This document shows, piece by piece, positions 1 to 7,704 of a DNA stretch of 50,791 nt. Every line of letters starts with the position of its first letter. The stretch's first letter is position 1. The notes under the pieces were generated by a model, which saw only the letters and a program-made list of their open reading frames with translations, made no database searches and had not been told where the DNA came from. The position numbers and the translations under genes are program-made. Source of the stretch: Gemmatimonadota bacterium. Its GTDB lineage: Bacteria; Gemmatimonadota; Gemmatimonadetes; Gemmatimonadales; GWC2-71-9. Where the stretch lies: the NCBI GenBank assembly GCA_029262155.1, contig JAJCZW010000195.1, forward strand, positions 1 to 50,791. The letters run 5' to 3'.

Positions 1-34
1 AAATCAGCTGCTCTGCCAATTGAGCTACGTCAGC
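1..34 (-). tRNA. tRNA 5' part, probably tRNA-Thr(UGU), cut by the window edge
   Basis: Read on the minus strand, positions 34 to 1 fold as the first half of a tRNA: 7-nt acceptor strand GCTGACG, T8-A9, D-arm GCTC/GAGC with an 8-nt loop, A26, anticodon-stem strand GCTGA, then T32-T33-T34. The window ends at anticodon base 1, which is U. A GCTGA acceptor start with a GCTGA anticodon stem fits bacterial tRNA-Thr(UGU). tRNA-Lys is less likely because its acceptor usually begins GGG. The 3' half lies outside the window, so the identity is inferred. Confidence 0.75.
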
Positions 35-81
35 GGCAAAGATCCAAAAATTGACAGACCCTGATAATAGAAGGGGACCGA

Positions 82-104
82 AGCTACGTCAACGGCGCGA
101 GATC
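82..104. repeat. Partial duplicate of the tRNA 5' end
   Basis: Positions 82-104 repeat positions 23-44 in the same orientation. Both carry AGCTACGTCA/A-CGGC followed by a short variable stretch and GATC. The copy covers the tRNA acceptor strand and the bases just upstream of it, but the rest of the tRNA is absent. It could be a remnant of a deleted tandem tRNA or a short duplication at a tRNA target. It lies between the end of the hybrid kinase gene and the tRNA. Confidence 0.5.
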
Positions 105-143
105 GGGAGTTGTAACCCCTCAGATCGACCGAAGAAGCCCCGA

Positions 144-2315
144 TCAACCTTGGGAGAGGACCGCGTCCAGGACATCACCAATCTCCTTGACCGTAAACGG
201 CTTGGAGACGATCCCGGAAACCCCGTGTTGCTGAGCTTCCTCCAGACTCAGTCCTTGGTCATACCCGGTCATGAGCACCACGCGGAGAGCCGGGGAACGC
301 GCAACGGCTGCCGCCGCAAGTTCCAGCCCGGTCATACCTGGCATGCTGAGATCGGTCAGGAGGAGCTTGGCTGGAATGGCACCTTCTTCGAGGCAGCCAA
401 GCACGTGCGCCGCCGACTGGTGGGCGTGAGCCGAATACCCCAGTCGCGTGAGCAAGCTGGTGACGGCGCGGAGAATGGCAGGTTCATCATCGACCACCAA
501 TACATCCTGGCCCGACCCCCTCGGTACGGCTTCCGGGTCCGTCGTTGGCGGGCCGGGTCGAGCGGCGCTCGCGACCGAGGCTATAGACACCGCGGAGGCC
601 AAGGGTAGGTGAAGACGGAAAACCGACCCGACTCCCACAGTGCTTTCTACCGTCATTTCGCCCAAGTGATCCCGGGCAATGCGGGTGGCCATCGCAAGCC
701 CAAGCCCGGTTCCTTCTCCGTGCGGACGAGTCGAGAAGAACGGCTCGAAGATGCGGGAGAGCATCTCAGGCGGCATCCCAATTCCGGTATCCGACACCGC
801 GATGATGGCCTCAGCCTTCCCACTCGCGTCCGGCTCCATCGCCACTCGAATTCGGATCTGTCCCTGTTGATCCTCCAGAGCCCGCCAAGCGTTGATCCCC
901 AAATTCATCAGCACCTGTTGCAACTGGCCCTTGTGCCCTATCACCTCGATGTTGGATGGATGGGGCTCGGCGACGACTTCGACCGCGCGGGGAATCATCG
1001 CGTGAAGGAGTTTCGCGGTGTCCAGTACCAGGGCATTGAGAGAAATGCGCTCGCGGTCTTCAACCCCACCCTTGCTGTACAAGAGGATTTGGTGGACCAG
1101 GTCCCGCGCGCGCAACACCGCCTGCTGAATCTCACTCAACGATTCGTCGATTCGTTCCCCGGCCGGGGCCATCCGCGCGAGATCAACATGACTCCCGATC
1201 GCTGCCAGCAGGTTGTTGAAGTCATGGGCAATCCCTCCAGCCAGGGTCCCCATGGCTTCCATCTTTTGTGCCTGGAAGAGTTGTACTTGCATACTCCGCA
1301 ACTGTTCTGCACTCTGGATCCGTTCGGTGACATCGCGAAAACTCCACACCCGGCCAACGGTCTTGCCCTCAAGTTGTTGCGGTTGTGAGTATCGCTCGAA
1401 AACCCTCCCATCCCGGAACCGAAGGATGTCGAAGCTCACCGAATCCGGTGTGGCATAGAGTTGCCGCACTTTGCCGAGAAACGACTCCGGTTCAGCAAGC
1501 TGTCCGGTTACGAATTGGAGCAGATCCTCGTCGTTTCCCAACTCCATCATCGCGGGAGGAATTCCCCAGAGGTCAACGAATCGTTGGTTCCAACTGGAAG
1601 TGGCTCCATGTTGGTCGACGACCAACAAACCGTCGGCGGTGCTCTCAAGTGTTGCTCGGAGCAGGGAGAGTGTCGTCCGCGTCTGACGTTCAGATTCAGC
1701 CGCACTCCGCTCGGTTTCCCGTCGCTCAACCAACTCCCGCGCGATCTTACTGAAGGCGCGACGTTGGCTGCGCCAGACCACGCCCAAGAGGACGGTCAGC
1801 ACGAGGAACACACCGGCGGCCCCGATGGCAAACTCGATTGAGCTGTACGTCGTGGGTGTGGAGAGAAGGTCCCAGGCGCTGAGGAGGTAGATCAGACAGG
1901 CCCAGCCGAGGAGAATGGCGCCCAAGGTGCCAGCCGCCAGGCCTCCGGCAAGGAGCCCGGCGCTCACCACGAGCAGGGTGCCACCAAGGTACCCGAACGG
2001 CCCCATCTCTCCACCCAATAGGGTCGCCGCCATCAAGACGAGGAGGAACCCGATATGAAGCTCGTACGCTGCCGCGCGGACCTTATTTCGTAAGAGCAAC
2101 CAGACGCCGATCCACCCGACTAGTTCAAAGGCGGCCAGACCCACGACCCAATGGGTCAGGCGATTCGGTTCGTGAACGATGAGAAAGAGGGCGTACGGGG
2201 GCGACAAGATGATCGTTGCCCAAAGCATCGAGGCGACGAGTTGGCGACCTCGTGCATCAATGGCGGGGTGCCATCCCTGCCCTTCCATCACCCATCGGAC
2301 CAGTTTCCGGACCAT
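144..2315 (-). CDS. Hybrid sensor histidine kinase with PAS and receiver domains
   Basis: A 723-aa membrane sensor kinase. Residues 25-185 hold about six hydrophobic segments with no large extracytoplasmic loop. A PAS domain (about 215-335) follows, then a HisKA box GIAHDFNNLL with phospho-acceptor His364. The HATPase domain carries DTGIGM near 509-514 and GTGLGL near 535-540, and a C-terminal receiver has Asp655 and Lys705. The start has a strong GGGAGG 6 nt upstream. It lies 22 bp downstream of cysS and is probably co-transcribed with it. The AHDFNNLL box is typical of hybrid kinases that pass phosphate to their own receiver. No output domain or partner regulator is adjacent, so the signal and targets are unknown. 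Confidence 0.93.
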   Translation of the reverse strand: MVRKLVRWVMEGQGWHPAIDARGRQLVASMLWATIILSPPYALFLIVHEPNRLTHWVVGLAAFELVGWIGVWLLLRNKVRAAAYELHIGFLLVLMAATLLGGEMGPFGYLGGTLLVVSAGLLAGGLAAGTLGAILLGWACLIYLLSAWDLLSTPTTYSSIEFAIGAAGVFLVLTVLLGVVWRSQRRAFSKIARELVERRETERSAAESERQTRTTLSLLRATLESTADGLLVVDQHGATSSWNQRFVDLWGIPPAMMELGNDEDLLQFVTGQLAEPESFLGKVRQLYATPDSVSFDILRFRDGRVFERYSQPQQLEGKTVGRVWSFRDVTERIQSAEQLRSMQVQLFQAQKMEAMGTLAGGIAHDFNNLLAAIGSHVDLARMAPAGERIDESLSEIQQAVLRARDLVHQILLYSKGGVEDRERISLNALVLDTAKLLHAMIPRAVEVVAEPHPSNIEVIGHKGQLQQVLMNLGINAWRALEDQQGQIRIRVAMEPDASGKAEAIIAVSDTGIGMPPEMLSRIFEPFFSTRPHGEGTGLGLAMATRIARDHLGEMTVESTVGVGSVFRLHLPLASAVSIASVASAARPGPPTTDPEAVPRGSGQDVLVVDDEPAILRAVTSLLTRLGYSAHAHQSAAHVLGCLEEGAIPAKLLLTDLSMPGMTGLELAAAAVARSPALRVVLMTGYDQGLSLEEAQQHGVSGIVSKPFTVKEIGDVLDAVLSQG

Positions 2316-2337
2316 AGCGACCTCCCCTGGCGCGAAC

Positions 2338-3843
2338 CTACGTCGCTGAGGAACGCTCGACTAACTCGATTACCCCATCCTTCCGATCGCGGACCTCGAA
2401 TCCCTCCTGCTGGAGAAATGCTCGGATCCGGTCGGCGGTGGCAAAATCTTTGATGCGTTTCGAAGTTAACCGTTGGCGCGCCCAATACTCCGCCCAGGCC
2501 GTCCGCTCGGGACCGGGGGCGGGCGGGCGCTCATCGAAACTGTCGTCCGGCGCCGCGGCAGTACCTATCCGTCGGGTCTCTTCAGGCGGTTGGATCGTGA
2601 ACAGCTCCATCAGGCGCGTCCAGACCTCTTTGGTGTGCCGATCTACGTCCGCCCCCGCGTCGAGGAGGCGGTTGCCCTCGCGGACGGCATCGAAGAGATG
2701 GGCAACCGCTTTCGGGGTATCGAGGTCGTCATTGAGGGCATCCCGTACATCGGAATCTAACCGTTTAAACACATCGGTGAGTGGGCCTTCGTCAGTCCTC
2801 ACGCTCTCCTGTTCTATTCGAAGGCCGAAGGCACCAACCCGACGACTCCCGGCCCGCGCCGCGCTGAGGGCGTCGTGGGTGAGATCGAGTTGCTGGCGAT
2901 AATGGACTTGAGCCATGAGCAACCGGAGCGTCGCCGGCTCCCACCCATCCTCTCGCAGGTCTCGTACCGTCGTGGTGTTCCCAAACCGCTTGGACATTTT
3001 TGCACCACGCACATTGAGGAACTCGCCATGGACCCAGTGTCGGGCGAAGGCTTCCCGCCCCGTGAAAGCACATGACTGGGCGATTTCATCTTCGTGGTGG
3101 GGAAACACCAAATCCACCCCGCCGGTATGAATGTCTAGTTCTTGAACGTCAAACCGTTCACGGATGAGATCAAGCGCCATGGCGGAACACTCCAGATGCC
3201 AGCCTGGCCGGCCCCGACCAAAGGGGGCATCCCAGGCAGCCGCCACCGCCTCGTCTTCGGGTCGCACGGCCTTCCACAAGACGAAATCGCGGGCAGACTC
3301 CTTCGCATACTCGTCCGCCAATGTACGGTCTGCGATTCCACGATTGGTCTGCAGCGCCTCGGGATCAAGATGCGACAGCCGACCGTAGGCGGGGAACCGA
3401 GCGATCGAGAAGTAGACGGACCCGTCGTCACTTCGATAGGCAATGCCCCGGTCAAGCAACGTTGTGACAAGGTCGATCATGGCAGGGACATAATCAGTCG
3501 CTCGGGGCTCGGCATGCGGTGCACGCAGGCCAAGCCAATCTCGGTCCTCGTGAAAGGCCGCGATGAACGGCTCCGTGAATGTTCGGATGTCGGTCCCCGA
3601 CTGACCGGCCTCGTCGATAATACGGTCGTCGACGTCGGTGAGGTTCATAATATGGAAGACATCGTACCCACTCGCCTCCAACCAGCGACGCAGAGTATCG
3701 ACGGTGAGAAAGGTGCGGAAATTTCCGACGTGGGCGCGATTCCATACGGTCGGGCCACAGGAATACATCGTGACGCGAGGCGGGGCAATCGGCACCACCG
3801 GGGTGACCGATCGGCTCATGGTATCGTACAACCGAAGTGTCAT
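2338..3843 (-). CDS. cysS: Cysteinyl-tRNA synthetase
   Basis: Class I aminoacyl-tRNA synthetase that charges tRNA-Cys with cysteine in the cytoplasm. At 501 aa it is close to the usual length (about 460-500). The HIGH-type motif appears as HVGN (38-41), the KMSKR loop is at 282-286, and zinc-binding residues are visible at Cys29 (SCGPTVW), Cys219 (GWHLECS) and the HHEDEIAQS segment at 249-257. The C-terminal helical anticodon-binding region is present. The start ATG overlaps the stop of mscS by 4 bases, so translation is coupled. It is the only synthetase in the window. Confidence 0.98.
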   Translation of the reverse strand: MTLRLYDTMSRSVTPVVPIAPPRVTMYSCGPTVWNRAHVGNFRTFLTVDTLRRWLEASGYDVFHIMNLTDVDDRIIDEAGQSGTDIRTFTEPFIAAFHEDRDWLGLRAPHAEPRATDYVPAMIDLVTTLLDRGIAYRSDDGSVYFSIARFPAYGRLSHLDPEALQTNRGIADRTLADEYAKESARDFVLWKAVRPEDEAVAAAWDAPFGRGRPGWHLECSAMALDLIRERFDVQELDIHTGGVDLVFPHHEDEIAQSCAFTGREAFARHWVHGEFLNVRGAKMSKRFGNTTTVRDLREDGWEPATLRLLMAQVHYRQQLDLTHDALSAARAGSRRVGAFGLRIEQESVRTDEGPLTDVFKRLDSDVRDALNDDLDTPKAVAHLFDAVREGNRLLDAGADVDRHTKEVWTRLMELFTIQPPEETRRIGTAAAPDDSFDERPPAPGPERTAWAEYWARQRLTSKRIKDFATADRIRAFLQQEGFEVRDRKDGVIELVERSSAT

Positions 3844-4751
3844 GCCTCTTCCAGTACGCCCTTACCGTGCCCCTCAGTCTGGACATGGATGGTGCGTTGA
3901 GGATACGGAATGCTAATGCCTTCGCGGTCGAGACGCTTCTTAATGGCCTGACGGAATGCCCGCGCCACTGACCATTGTTTTCCCGGGATTGTTCGAAGCA
4001 ACGTTCGAATGGTCACCGCGCTGTCACCCAGGGTCTCAACCCCATTGACCTCGGGCTCACCGTCGAGGAGGGGTCCGATGGCAGGGTCTTCCTTCAGGCG
4101 GCGCACCTCGTCCCGAAACACCTCGAGGACTCTATCGAGATCCGCCTCATACGCCACCCCGACCTCGACCACCGCCCGCGACCACCCCCGGGTCATATTC
4201 GACACCGTTCCGACGCTCCCATTCGGAATGGTATGCAAAGTCCCGCGGAGGTCTCGGAGCAGCACCACGCGCATGGTCATCCGTTCCACCACACCCGACT
4301 GCCCCCCAGCTGTAATCACATCTCCCACAGCGAACGTGTTTTCGAACAGAATGAAGAACCCGGCGATCACGTCTTTGACCAGGCTTTGGGCACCGAAGGA
4401 AACCGCCAACCCTAAGATGCCCGCACCGGCGAGGAGCGGCGTGATGTCAATGAACACATTGGCCGTGAGTAGGAGGGCCCCGGCAAAGAGCATGATGCGG
4501 CCAACGCTCCGCAGCAGCTGAGCAATCGTGTGACCACGTTGCTCTCGAATCGAGAGCGTGTCGTCGTCCCCATCATCCACTGCCTCGACGATCCGGCGCG
4601 CCAGGAGCTTCAGAATCCGAAGCCCCACCCAGGCCAGGATCCAGATCGCGGCAACCTGCCCCAGTTTCGGTAACACCGTCTCCAGATCGAGCCGCCAGGC
4701 ATCGACCACACGCGCGCCAATTTGAACTAGGGGGATAGCAAGCTCTAGCAC
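3840..4751 (-). CDS. Small-conductance mechanosensitive channel (MscS family)
   Basis: A 303-aa inner-membrane channel that opens under membrane tension to release solutes on osmotic downshock. N-terminal TM helices lie near residues 30-50 and 80-105. The pore helix near 106-130 is glycine/alanine rich (LLAGAGILGLAVSFGAQSLVKD), followed by the FILFENTFAVGD motif typical of MscS and a C-terminal alpha/beta vestibule ending at the PYPQRTIHV motif. The start is GTG with GGAG 6 bases upstream. It overlaps cysS by 4 bases and appears to be the first gene of the mscS-cysS-kinase unit. Which MscS subgroup it belongs to cannot be decided by eye. Confidence 0.93.
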   Translation of the reverse strand: MLELAIPLVQIGARVVDAWRLDLETVLPKLGQVAAIWILAWVGLRILKLLARRIVEAVDDGDDDTLSIREQRGHTIAQLLRSVGRIMLFAGALLLTANVFIDITPLLAGAGILGLAVSFGAQSLVKDVIAGFFILFENTFAVGDVITAGGQSGVVERMTMRVVLLRDLRGTLHTIPNGSVGTVSNMTRGWSRAVVEVGVAYEADLDRVLEVFRDEVRRLKEDPAIGPLLDGEPEVNGVETLGDSAVTIRTLLRTIPGKQWSVARAFRQAIKKRLDREGISIPYPQRTIHVQTEGHGKGVLEEA

Positions 4752-4826
4752 GGGGGGCTCCGAACGGTGGCAAGAGACGTTGCGTGGTGAACCTAGTCAG
4801 TGTGGTTCCGGCAGACAAACGCTCGT

Positions 4827-4846
4827 TTCCAGGGCCTACCCTGGAA
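4827..4846 (-). terminator. Perfect 8-bp hairpin after the glycine-zipper gene
   Basis: TTCCAGGG and CCCTGGAA form a perfect 8-bp stem around a 4-nt loop. The hairpin sits 24 bp beyond the stop of the minus-strand glycine-zipper gene and before mscS. There is no U-run after it, so it is at best an imperfect intrinsic terminator or an mRNA-stabilising hairpin. Confidence 0.4.
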
Positions 4847-4870
4847 TACCGAGCCTCACGGACCAGGGCG

Positions 4871-5335
4871 TTATGGGTAGCGTCTCCGCCACACTGGAAT
4901 CAACGCCCCGACCATTCCACCTGCGAGGGCCCCGCCGACTCCGCCCACCAACCCACCTACAATCGTAGCACCGGCAGTGTCACACCTGTCGGCTTCGCAG
5001 GTTGCGGCAATCACCGTGCCGAGAAACACCCCCACAGCCAGGGCGCCAAGTCCGCCACCGACGAGTGCACCGGTCTTGGTTGCATGCCCCCGTGCCCCAA
5101 GGGCCTCGATCTCCTTCAACGCCACGCGCTGCGATGCATTGCCGATCCTTAGTTGCAGGGTGTCACCGGTGATGCCTTCCAACCGACCCACGAAACGAGT
5201 CCCCCCAACGCTGACCCGAATGGTGGCGGCAGCTTTCATCTGCTCCACCGCAGCCGAGCGAAGCTGGGCTTCGCCACGACCAGCGTGGCCCAAGGCAACG
5301 AAGGTCACAAGAAGACTGCGTCGTAGAATGCACAT
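4871..5335 (-). CDS. Secreted glycine-zipper protein, function unknown
   Basis: A 154-aa protein beginning MCILRRSLLV with a signal peptide of about 24 residues. A small beta region (about 35-85) follows, with the pattern VGGTRFVGRLEGITGDTLQL, resembling the short barrel-like repeats seen before glycine zippers in Gemmatimonadota proteins. The C-terminal half has two glycine/alanine-rich hydrophobic segments (TKTGALVGGGLGALAVG and GGLVGGVGGALAGGMVG) separated by two cysteines, CEADRC. The start at 5335 is preferred over an upstream in-frame ATG because GGAG lies 6 bases before it and the signal peptide then starts correctly. It probably sits in the envelope. A perfect palindrome lies 39 bp upstream. 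Confidence 0.75.
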   Translation of the reverse strand: MCILRRSLLVTFVALGHAGRGEAQLRSAAVEQMKAAATIRVSVGGTRFVGRLEGITGDTLQLRIGNASQRVALKEIEALGARGHATKTGALVGGGLGALAVGVFLGTVIAATCEADRCDTAGATIVGGLVGGVGGALAGGMVGALIPVWRRRYP

Positions 5336-5373
5336 GACGACTCCACATATACCGCGCTGCAGAAGCACCATCT

Positions 5374-5397
5374 TGTGGCGCTTGATCAAGCGCCACA
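5374..5397. promoter_or_regulatory. 24-bp perfect palindrome, candidate operator
   Basis: TGTGGCGCTTGA followed by its exact complement TCAAGCGCCACA gives a 24-bp uninterrupted palindrome 39 bp upstream of the glycine-zipper gene and downstream of hsp20. Neither strand has a U-tract next to it, and hsp20 already has its own terminator at 5446-5483, so a dimeric regulator site is more likely than a terminator. On the minus strand a GGTATAT sequence follows and could be a -10 element. Confidence 0.5.
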
Positions 5398-5445
5398 CAC
5401 AACATCATAACGCCTGGCTTGGGTCGGTGAGGAGTTCCGTGTGTC

Positions 5446-5483
5446 GGAAGAAAAGAAGGACCATGGGATTTCCCATGGCCCTT
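5446..5483 (-). terminator. Rho-independent terminator of hsp20
   Basis: On the minus strand a stem (AAGG-x-CCATGGGA paired with TCCCATGG-x-CCTT, one mismatch, very short loop) is followed directly by CTTTTCTT. It begins 20 bp after the hsp20 stop. Confidence 0.8.
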
Positions 5484-5503
5484 CGGATCGCACTGGAGAC
5501 CAC

Positions 5504-5944
5504 TCAGGAGATTGTAATCCTGTTGCTCGCTTTCGCGACGAGCTTGGGAAGCATCACCGTGAGGATCCCTTCCTGATACTGGGCCTTGACGTTTTCGGCA
5601 TCGACACCGCCGGGAAGCCGGAGTGTTCGACTGAACCGTCCCTCTTTCCGCTCCTGCCAAAGGAAGTTCTCACCCTTGTCCTCCTTCCGGAACTCCCGCC
5701 TCCCAGTCACGGTCAGGAACTCACCGTCAAGTGAAACATCCAGGTTCTCCCGGTGAGCGCCGGGGGCCTCCAACCGCACGATGTACTGCGCGTCTGTCTC
5801 GGACAGATCGAGCAATGGCTCCCAATCAAATTCGAGTTGACGAGCCGGCACATCGGGAAAAAACGGGACCTGAAAGAACTGGTCCATCAGGCGATCCACA
5901 CCTCCGAGCATCGGGTTGGTCGGTCGCGTCTTCATGAGTTTCAT
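5504..5944 (-). CDS. Hsp20/alpha-crystallin small heat shock protein
   Basis: A 146-aa ATP-independent holdase that binds unfolding proteins in the cytoplasm. The short N-terminal arm (GGVDRLMDQFF) leads into an alpha-crystallin domain at about 35-140: LLDLSETDAQYIVRLEAPG, LTVTGRRE, GRFSRTLRLPGGVD, and the classic YQEGILTVMLPK near the end. The C-terminal extension has the IxI-type tail RITIS, needed for oligomer assembly. The start at 5944 is set by AGGAGG 6 bases upstream, ten codons inside the longest reading frame. It is monocistronic, with its own terminator and a 24-bp tandem repeat in its upstream region. Confidence 0.96.
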   Translation of the reverse strand: MKLMKTRPTNPMLGGVDRLMDQFFQVPFFPDVPARQLEFDWEPLLDLSETDAQYIVRLEAPGAHRENLDVSLDGEFLTVTGRREFRKEDKGENFLWQERKEGRFSRTLRLPGGVDAENVKAQYQEGILTVMLPKLVAKASNRITIS

Positions 5945-5992
5945 TCCTTCCTCCTCTGCCTTCCGGCGTTGCATCAGCGGTCTTGGCTCTAA

Positions 5993-6040
5993 CGATCTTC
6001 CAGCCTCCCAATCCTGCGATCTTCCAGCCTCCCAAACCTG
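5993..6040. repeat. Two tandem 24-bp repeats upstream of hsp20
   Basis: CGATCTTCCAGCCTCCCAAT plus CCTG is repeated immediately as 6017-6040 with a single mismatch (t to a). The pair starts 48 bp upstream of the hsp20 start codon. It could be a duplicated regulator site or a small tandem duplication. Confidence 0.75.
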
Positions 6041-6233
6041 CTATGCTGGGATGATTCTAAGGTGGACTCTCCCTAGTGAAACGGTCGTGAATCGCCGAGG
6101 AACGCTCACTCACAAGGCCGCCACCGTCTCTGCCTCCAGCGGGGTTCACGCTGTCTTCAGTCCCTCTTCACAGAGAGGGTCCTACCATAGTGAAGCGATG
6201 ACTAAGTACAACTAGGTGAGAACGGAGGGTCGG

Positions 6234-6632
6234 ATGCGAGTCGCTGATGTCATGCAACGAGATGTCGTCACAGTTCGCTCGGACGCCTCGGTGGCGGAGG
6301 TGGTGGCCATCTTGGCCGACGCGCATGTCAGCGGGGCCCCCGTCGTGAACCGGGTTGGGACACTGGTGGGGGCGATCTCGGCATCCGACCTCCTTATTGC
6401 GGAGGCGGAACACGACAGTGCTGAAGGCCGGGAACAGCTCTTTCGGGAAACCATCGTTGCAGAGTTGATGGCTCGGAACCCGTTGACCATCGATCCTGGC
6501 GCGGAGGTGAAGGAAGCGGCCCGCCAGATGCTCTATGCCGACGTTCACCGCCTCTTTGTCATGCTGGAGGGAGAACTGATCGGGGTGATTACGCGGAGCG
6601 ACGCTGCCCGGGTCCTGGCGACAGCACGATAG
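6234..6632 (+). CDS. CBS-pair domain protein
   Basis: A 132-aa cytoplasmic protein made only of two CBS motifs: VADVMQRDVVTVRSDASVAEV with VVNRVGTLVGAISASDL, then ELMARNPLTIDPGAEVKEAA with VMLEGELIGVITRSDAAR. Stand-alone CBS pairs bind adenine nucleotides or NAD(H) and act as energy or redox sensors, and proteins of this type belong to hypoxic-response sets such as Hrp1 of Mycobacterium. The start at 6234 has GGAGGG 5 bases upstream. It converges with the DUF2892/Usp pair. The ligand cannot be read from the sequence. Confidence 0.92.
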   Translation: MRVADVMQRDVVTVRSDASVAEVVAILADAHVSGAPVVNRVGTLVGAISASDLLIAEAEHDSAEGREQLFRETIVAELMARNPLTIDPGAEVKEAARQMLYADVHRLFVMLEGELIGVITRSDAARVLATAR

Positions 6633-6644
6633 CCGTGCCAAGCC

Positions 6645-6878
6645 TCAGCTGGCGGATGGGCCGTCGTGTGGGGGTTGCCGGACGGTTTGGATGCCGAAAG
6701 AAGCGTAGAGGGGACAGCGCCTCGAGATGGCCGTTCCAATCAGGACAAGACCAAACAGAGTCAGGTACTTCCACGGCGAATCGAGGGCACCATAGAGACC
6801 GAGCAGCAGAACGCCGAGGACGAAACGGATCACCTGGTCGAGACGACCGACGTTTGGGAGCGCACGGGGGCGACTCAT
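6645..6878 (-). CDS. DUF2892 (YgaP-like) inner-membrane protein
   Basis: A 77-aa protein with the DUF2892 pattern: N-terminal NVGRLDQVIRFVLGVLLL, two hydrophobic segments (about 16-34 and 40-55), and the family signature CPLYASFGIQT. The family occurs alone or fused to rhodanese domains (YgaP), and its role is unclear. The start codon lies 1 bp after the Usp stop, so it is the second gene of a Usp-DUF2892 unit. Confidence 0.85.
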   Translation of the reverse strand: MSRPRALPNVGRLDQVIRFVLGVLLLGLYGALDSPWKYLTLFGLVLIGTAISRRCPLYASFGIQTVRQPPHDGPSAS

Positions 6879-6879
6879 C

Positions 6880-7638
6880 TCAAAGAGGCACGGTGAGAAC
6901 GGCACAAGGAGCAGTATATAGGAGAGCCCGACCCACCCCGGTCGACGTCACGACCCCAGCCGGGCCCCCCCGATGATATCCGACAACCAGCAACGAGCCC
7001 TCCGGGTGCCCAATCATTCCGAGCACCCCTCCGACCGGATCCCCGTAATGCACCGTGAGGTCATCAGGCTGGGCAATGCCCGTCTCCCGACTCTCCATCC
7101 AGCCCTGGAGACGTACTTCGCGGCCGGAAGGGGAGTACGCCTCACCCGTCGTCGCATCACGGTGCCGGAGAGGCTCAACGGTCACAACTCGGATCCATTT
7201 CGCTTCCAACCACGGATACACCCGCTCAGCACACTCCAAGACGCGGAATCCGCGCTCGGTGCCATCAAGGGCAACAACAATATCGCCAAAACCTGTTTGG
7301 CCAACGGGGACAAAGAGACACGGAACGGGGCTCCGGCGGACGACGGCATCAGCCGTGGGCCCGAGGTGCGGCTTTCCCAAAGCCCCTCGCAAGTGCCGGC
7401 CAAGAATGAGCAGGTTGGCCCCGAACGCCTCAGCGCGATGCACGATTTCAATCCCCGGGATTCCAGTGCATACCCTCCGACCGTCATCAGGAACGCTTTG
7501 TGGGGCGCGCGGACCGGACACCACCTGGAGGATCTCCATCTGGCCATTAATGACCTTGGAGACGTGTGTTGCCCGGGCGACGGCATGCGATCCAGCGGGC
7601 GAATCGTCAGTTGCGGCGAGAATCCTACGGCTTACCAT
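6880..7638 (-). CDS. Universal stress protein with two tandem Usp domains
   Basis: A 252-aa cytoplasmic protein. The first Usp domain starts SRRILAATDDSPAG and ends near residue 115 with LLILGRHLRG and the nucleotide-binding-like GPTADAVVRRSPVPCLFVP. The second starts DIVVALDGTERG and ends with LLVVGYHRGG and GVGRALLYTAPCAVLTVP. The start at 7638 is chosen because conserved strand 1 begins right after it; longer frames add about 93 unrelated residues. It is divergent from the GAF kinase gene across a 66-bp promoter region and followed 1 bp later by the DUF2892 gene. Usp proteins are induced by starvation, heat and low oxygen. Confidence 0.9.
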   Translation of the reverse strand: MVSRRILAATDDSPAGSHAVARATHVSKVINGQMEILQVVSGPRAPQSVPDDGRRVCTGIPGIEIVHRAEAFGANLLILGRHLRGALGKPHLGPTADAVVRRSPVPCLFVPVGQTGFGDIVVALDGTERGFRVLECAERVYPWLEAKWIRVVTVEPLRHRDATTGEAYSPSGREVRLQGWMESRETGIAQPDDLTVHYGDPVGGVLGMIGHPEGSLLVVGYHRGGPAGVVTSTGVGRALLYTAPCAVLTVPL

Positions 7639-7704
7639 GGAACGACAGTAGGCCCTCTTGCATGAAGATAAGATGAAGGAAAGGCGAAGTTTCGTTAGAA
7701 TGAG

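Noticed and set aside
51-1841. Several plus-strand open frames opposite the hybrid histidine kinase
   Set aside because: The minus strand encodes a complete multi-domain kinase; the plus-strand frames are compositional shadows without motifs.
3142-3900. A 252-aa plus-strand frame opposite cysS
   Set aside because: cysS is complete with HIGH and KMSK motifs; the opposite frame has no recognisable domain.
6162-6179. CCCTCT/AGAGGG hairpin upstream of the CBS gene
   Set aside because: Only a 6-bp stem with no U-run; expected by chance in this composition.
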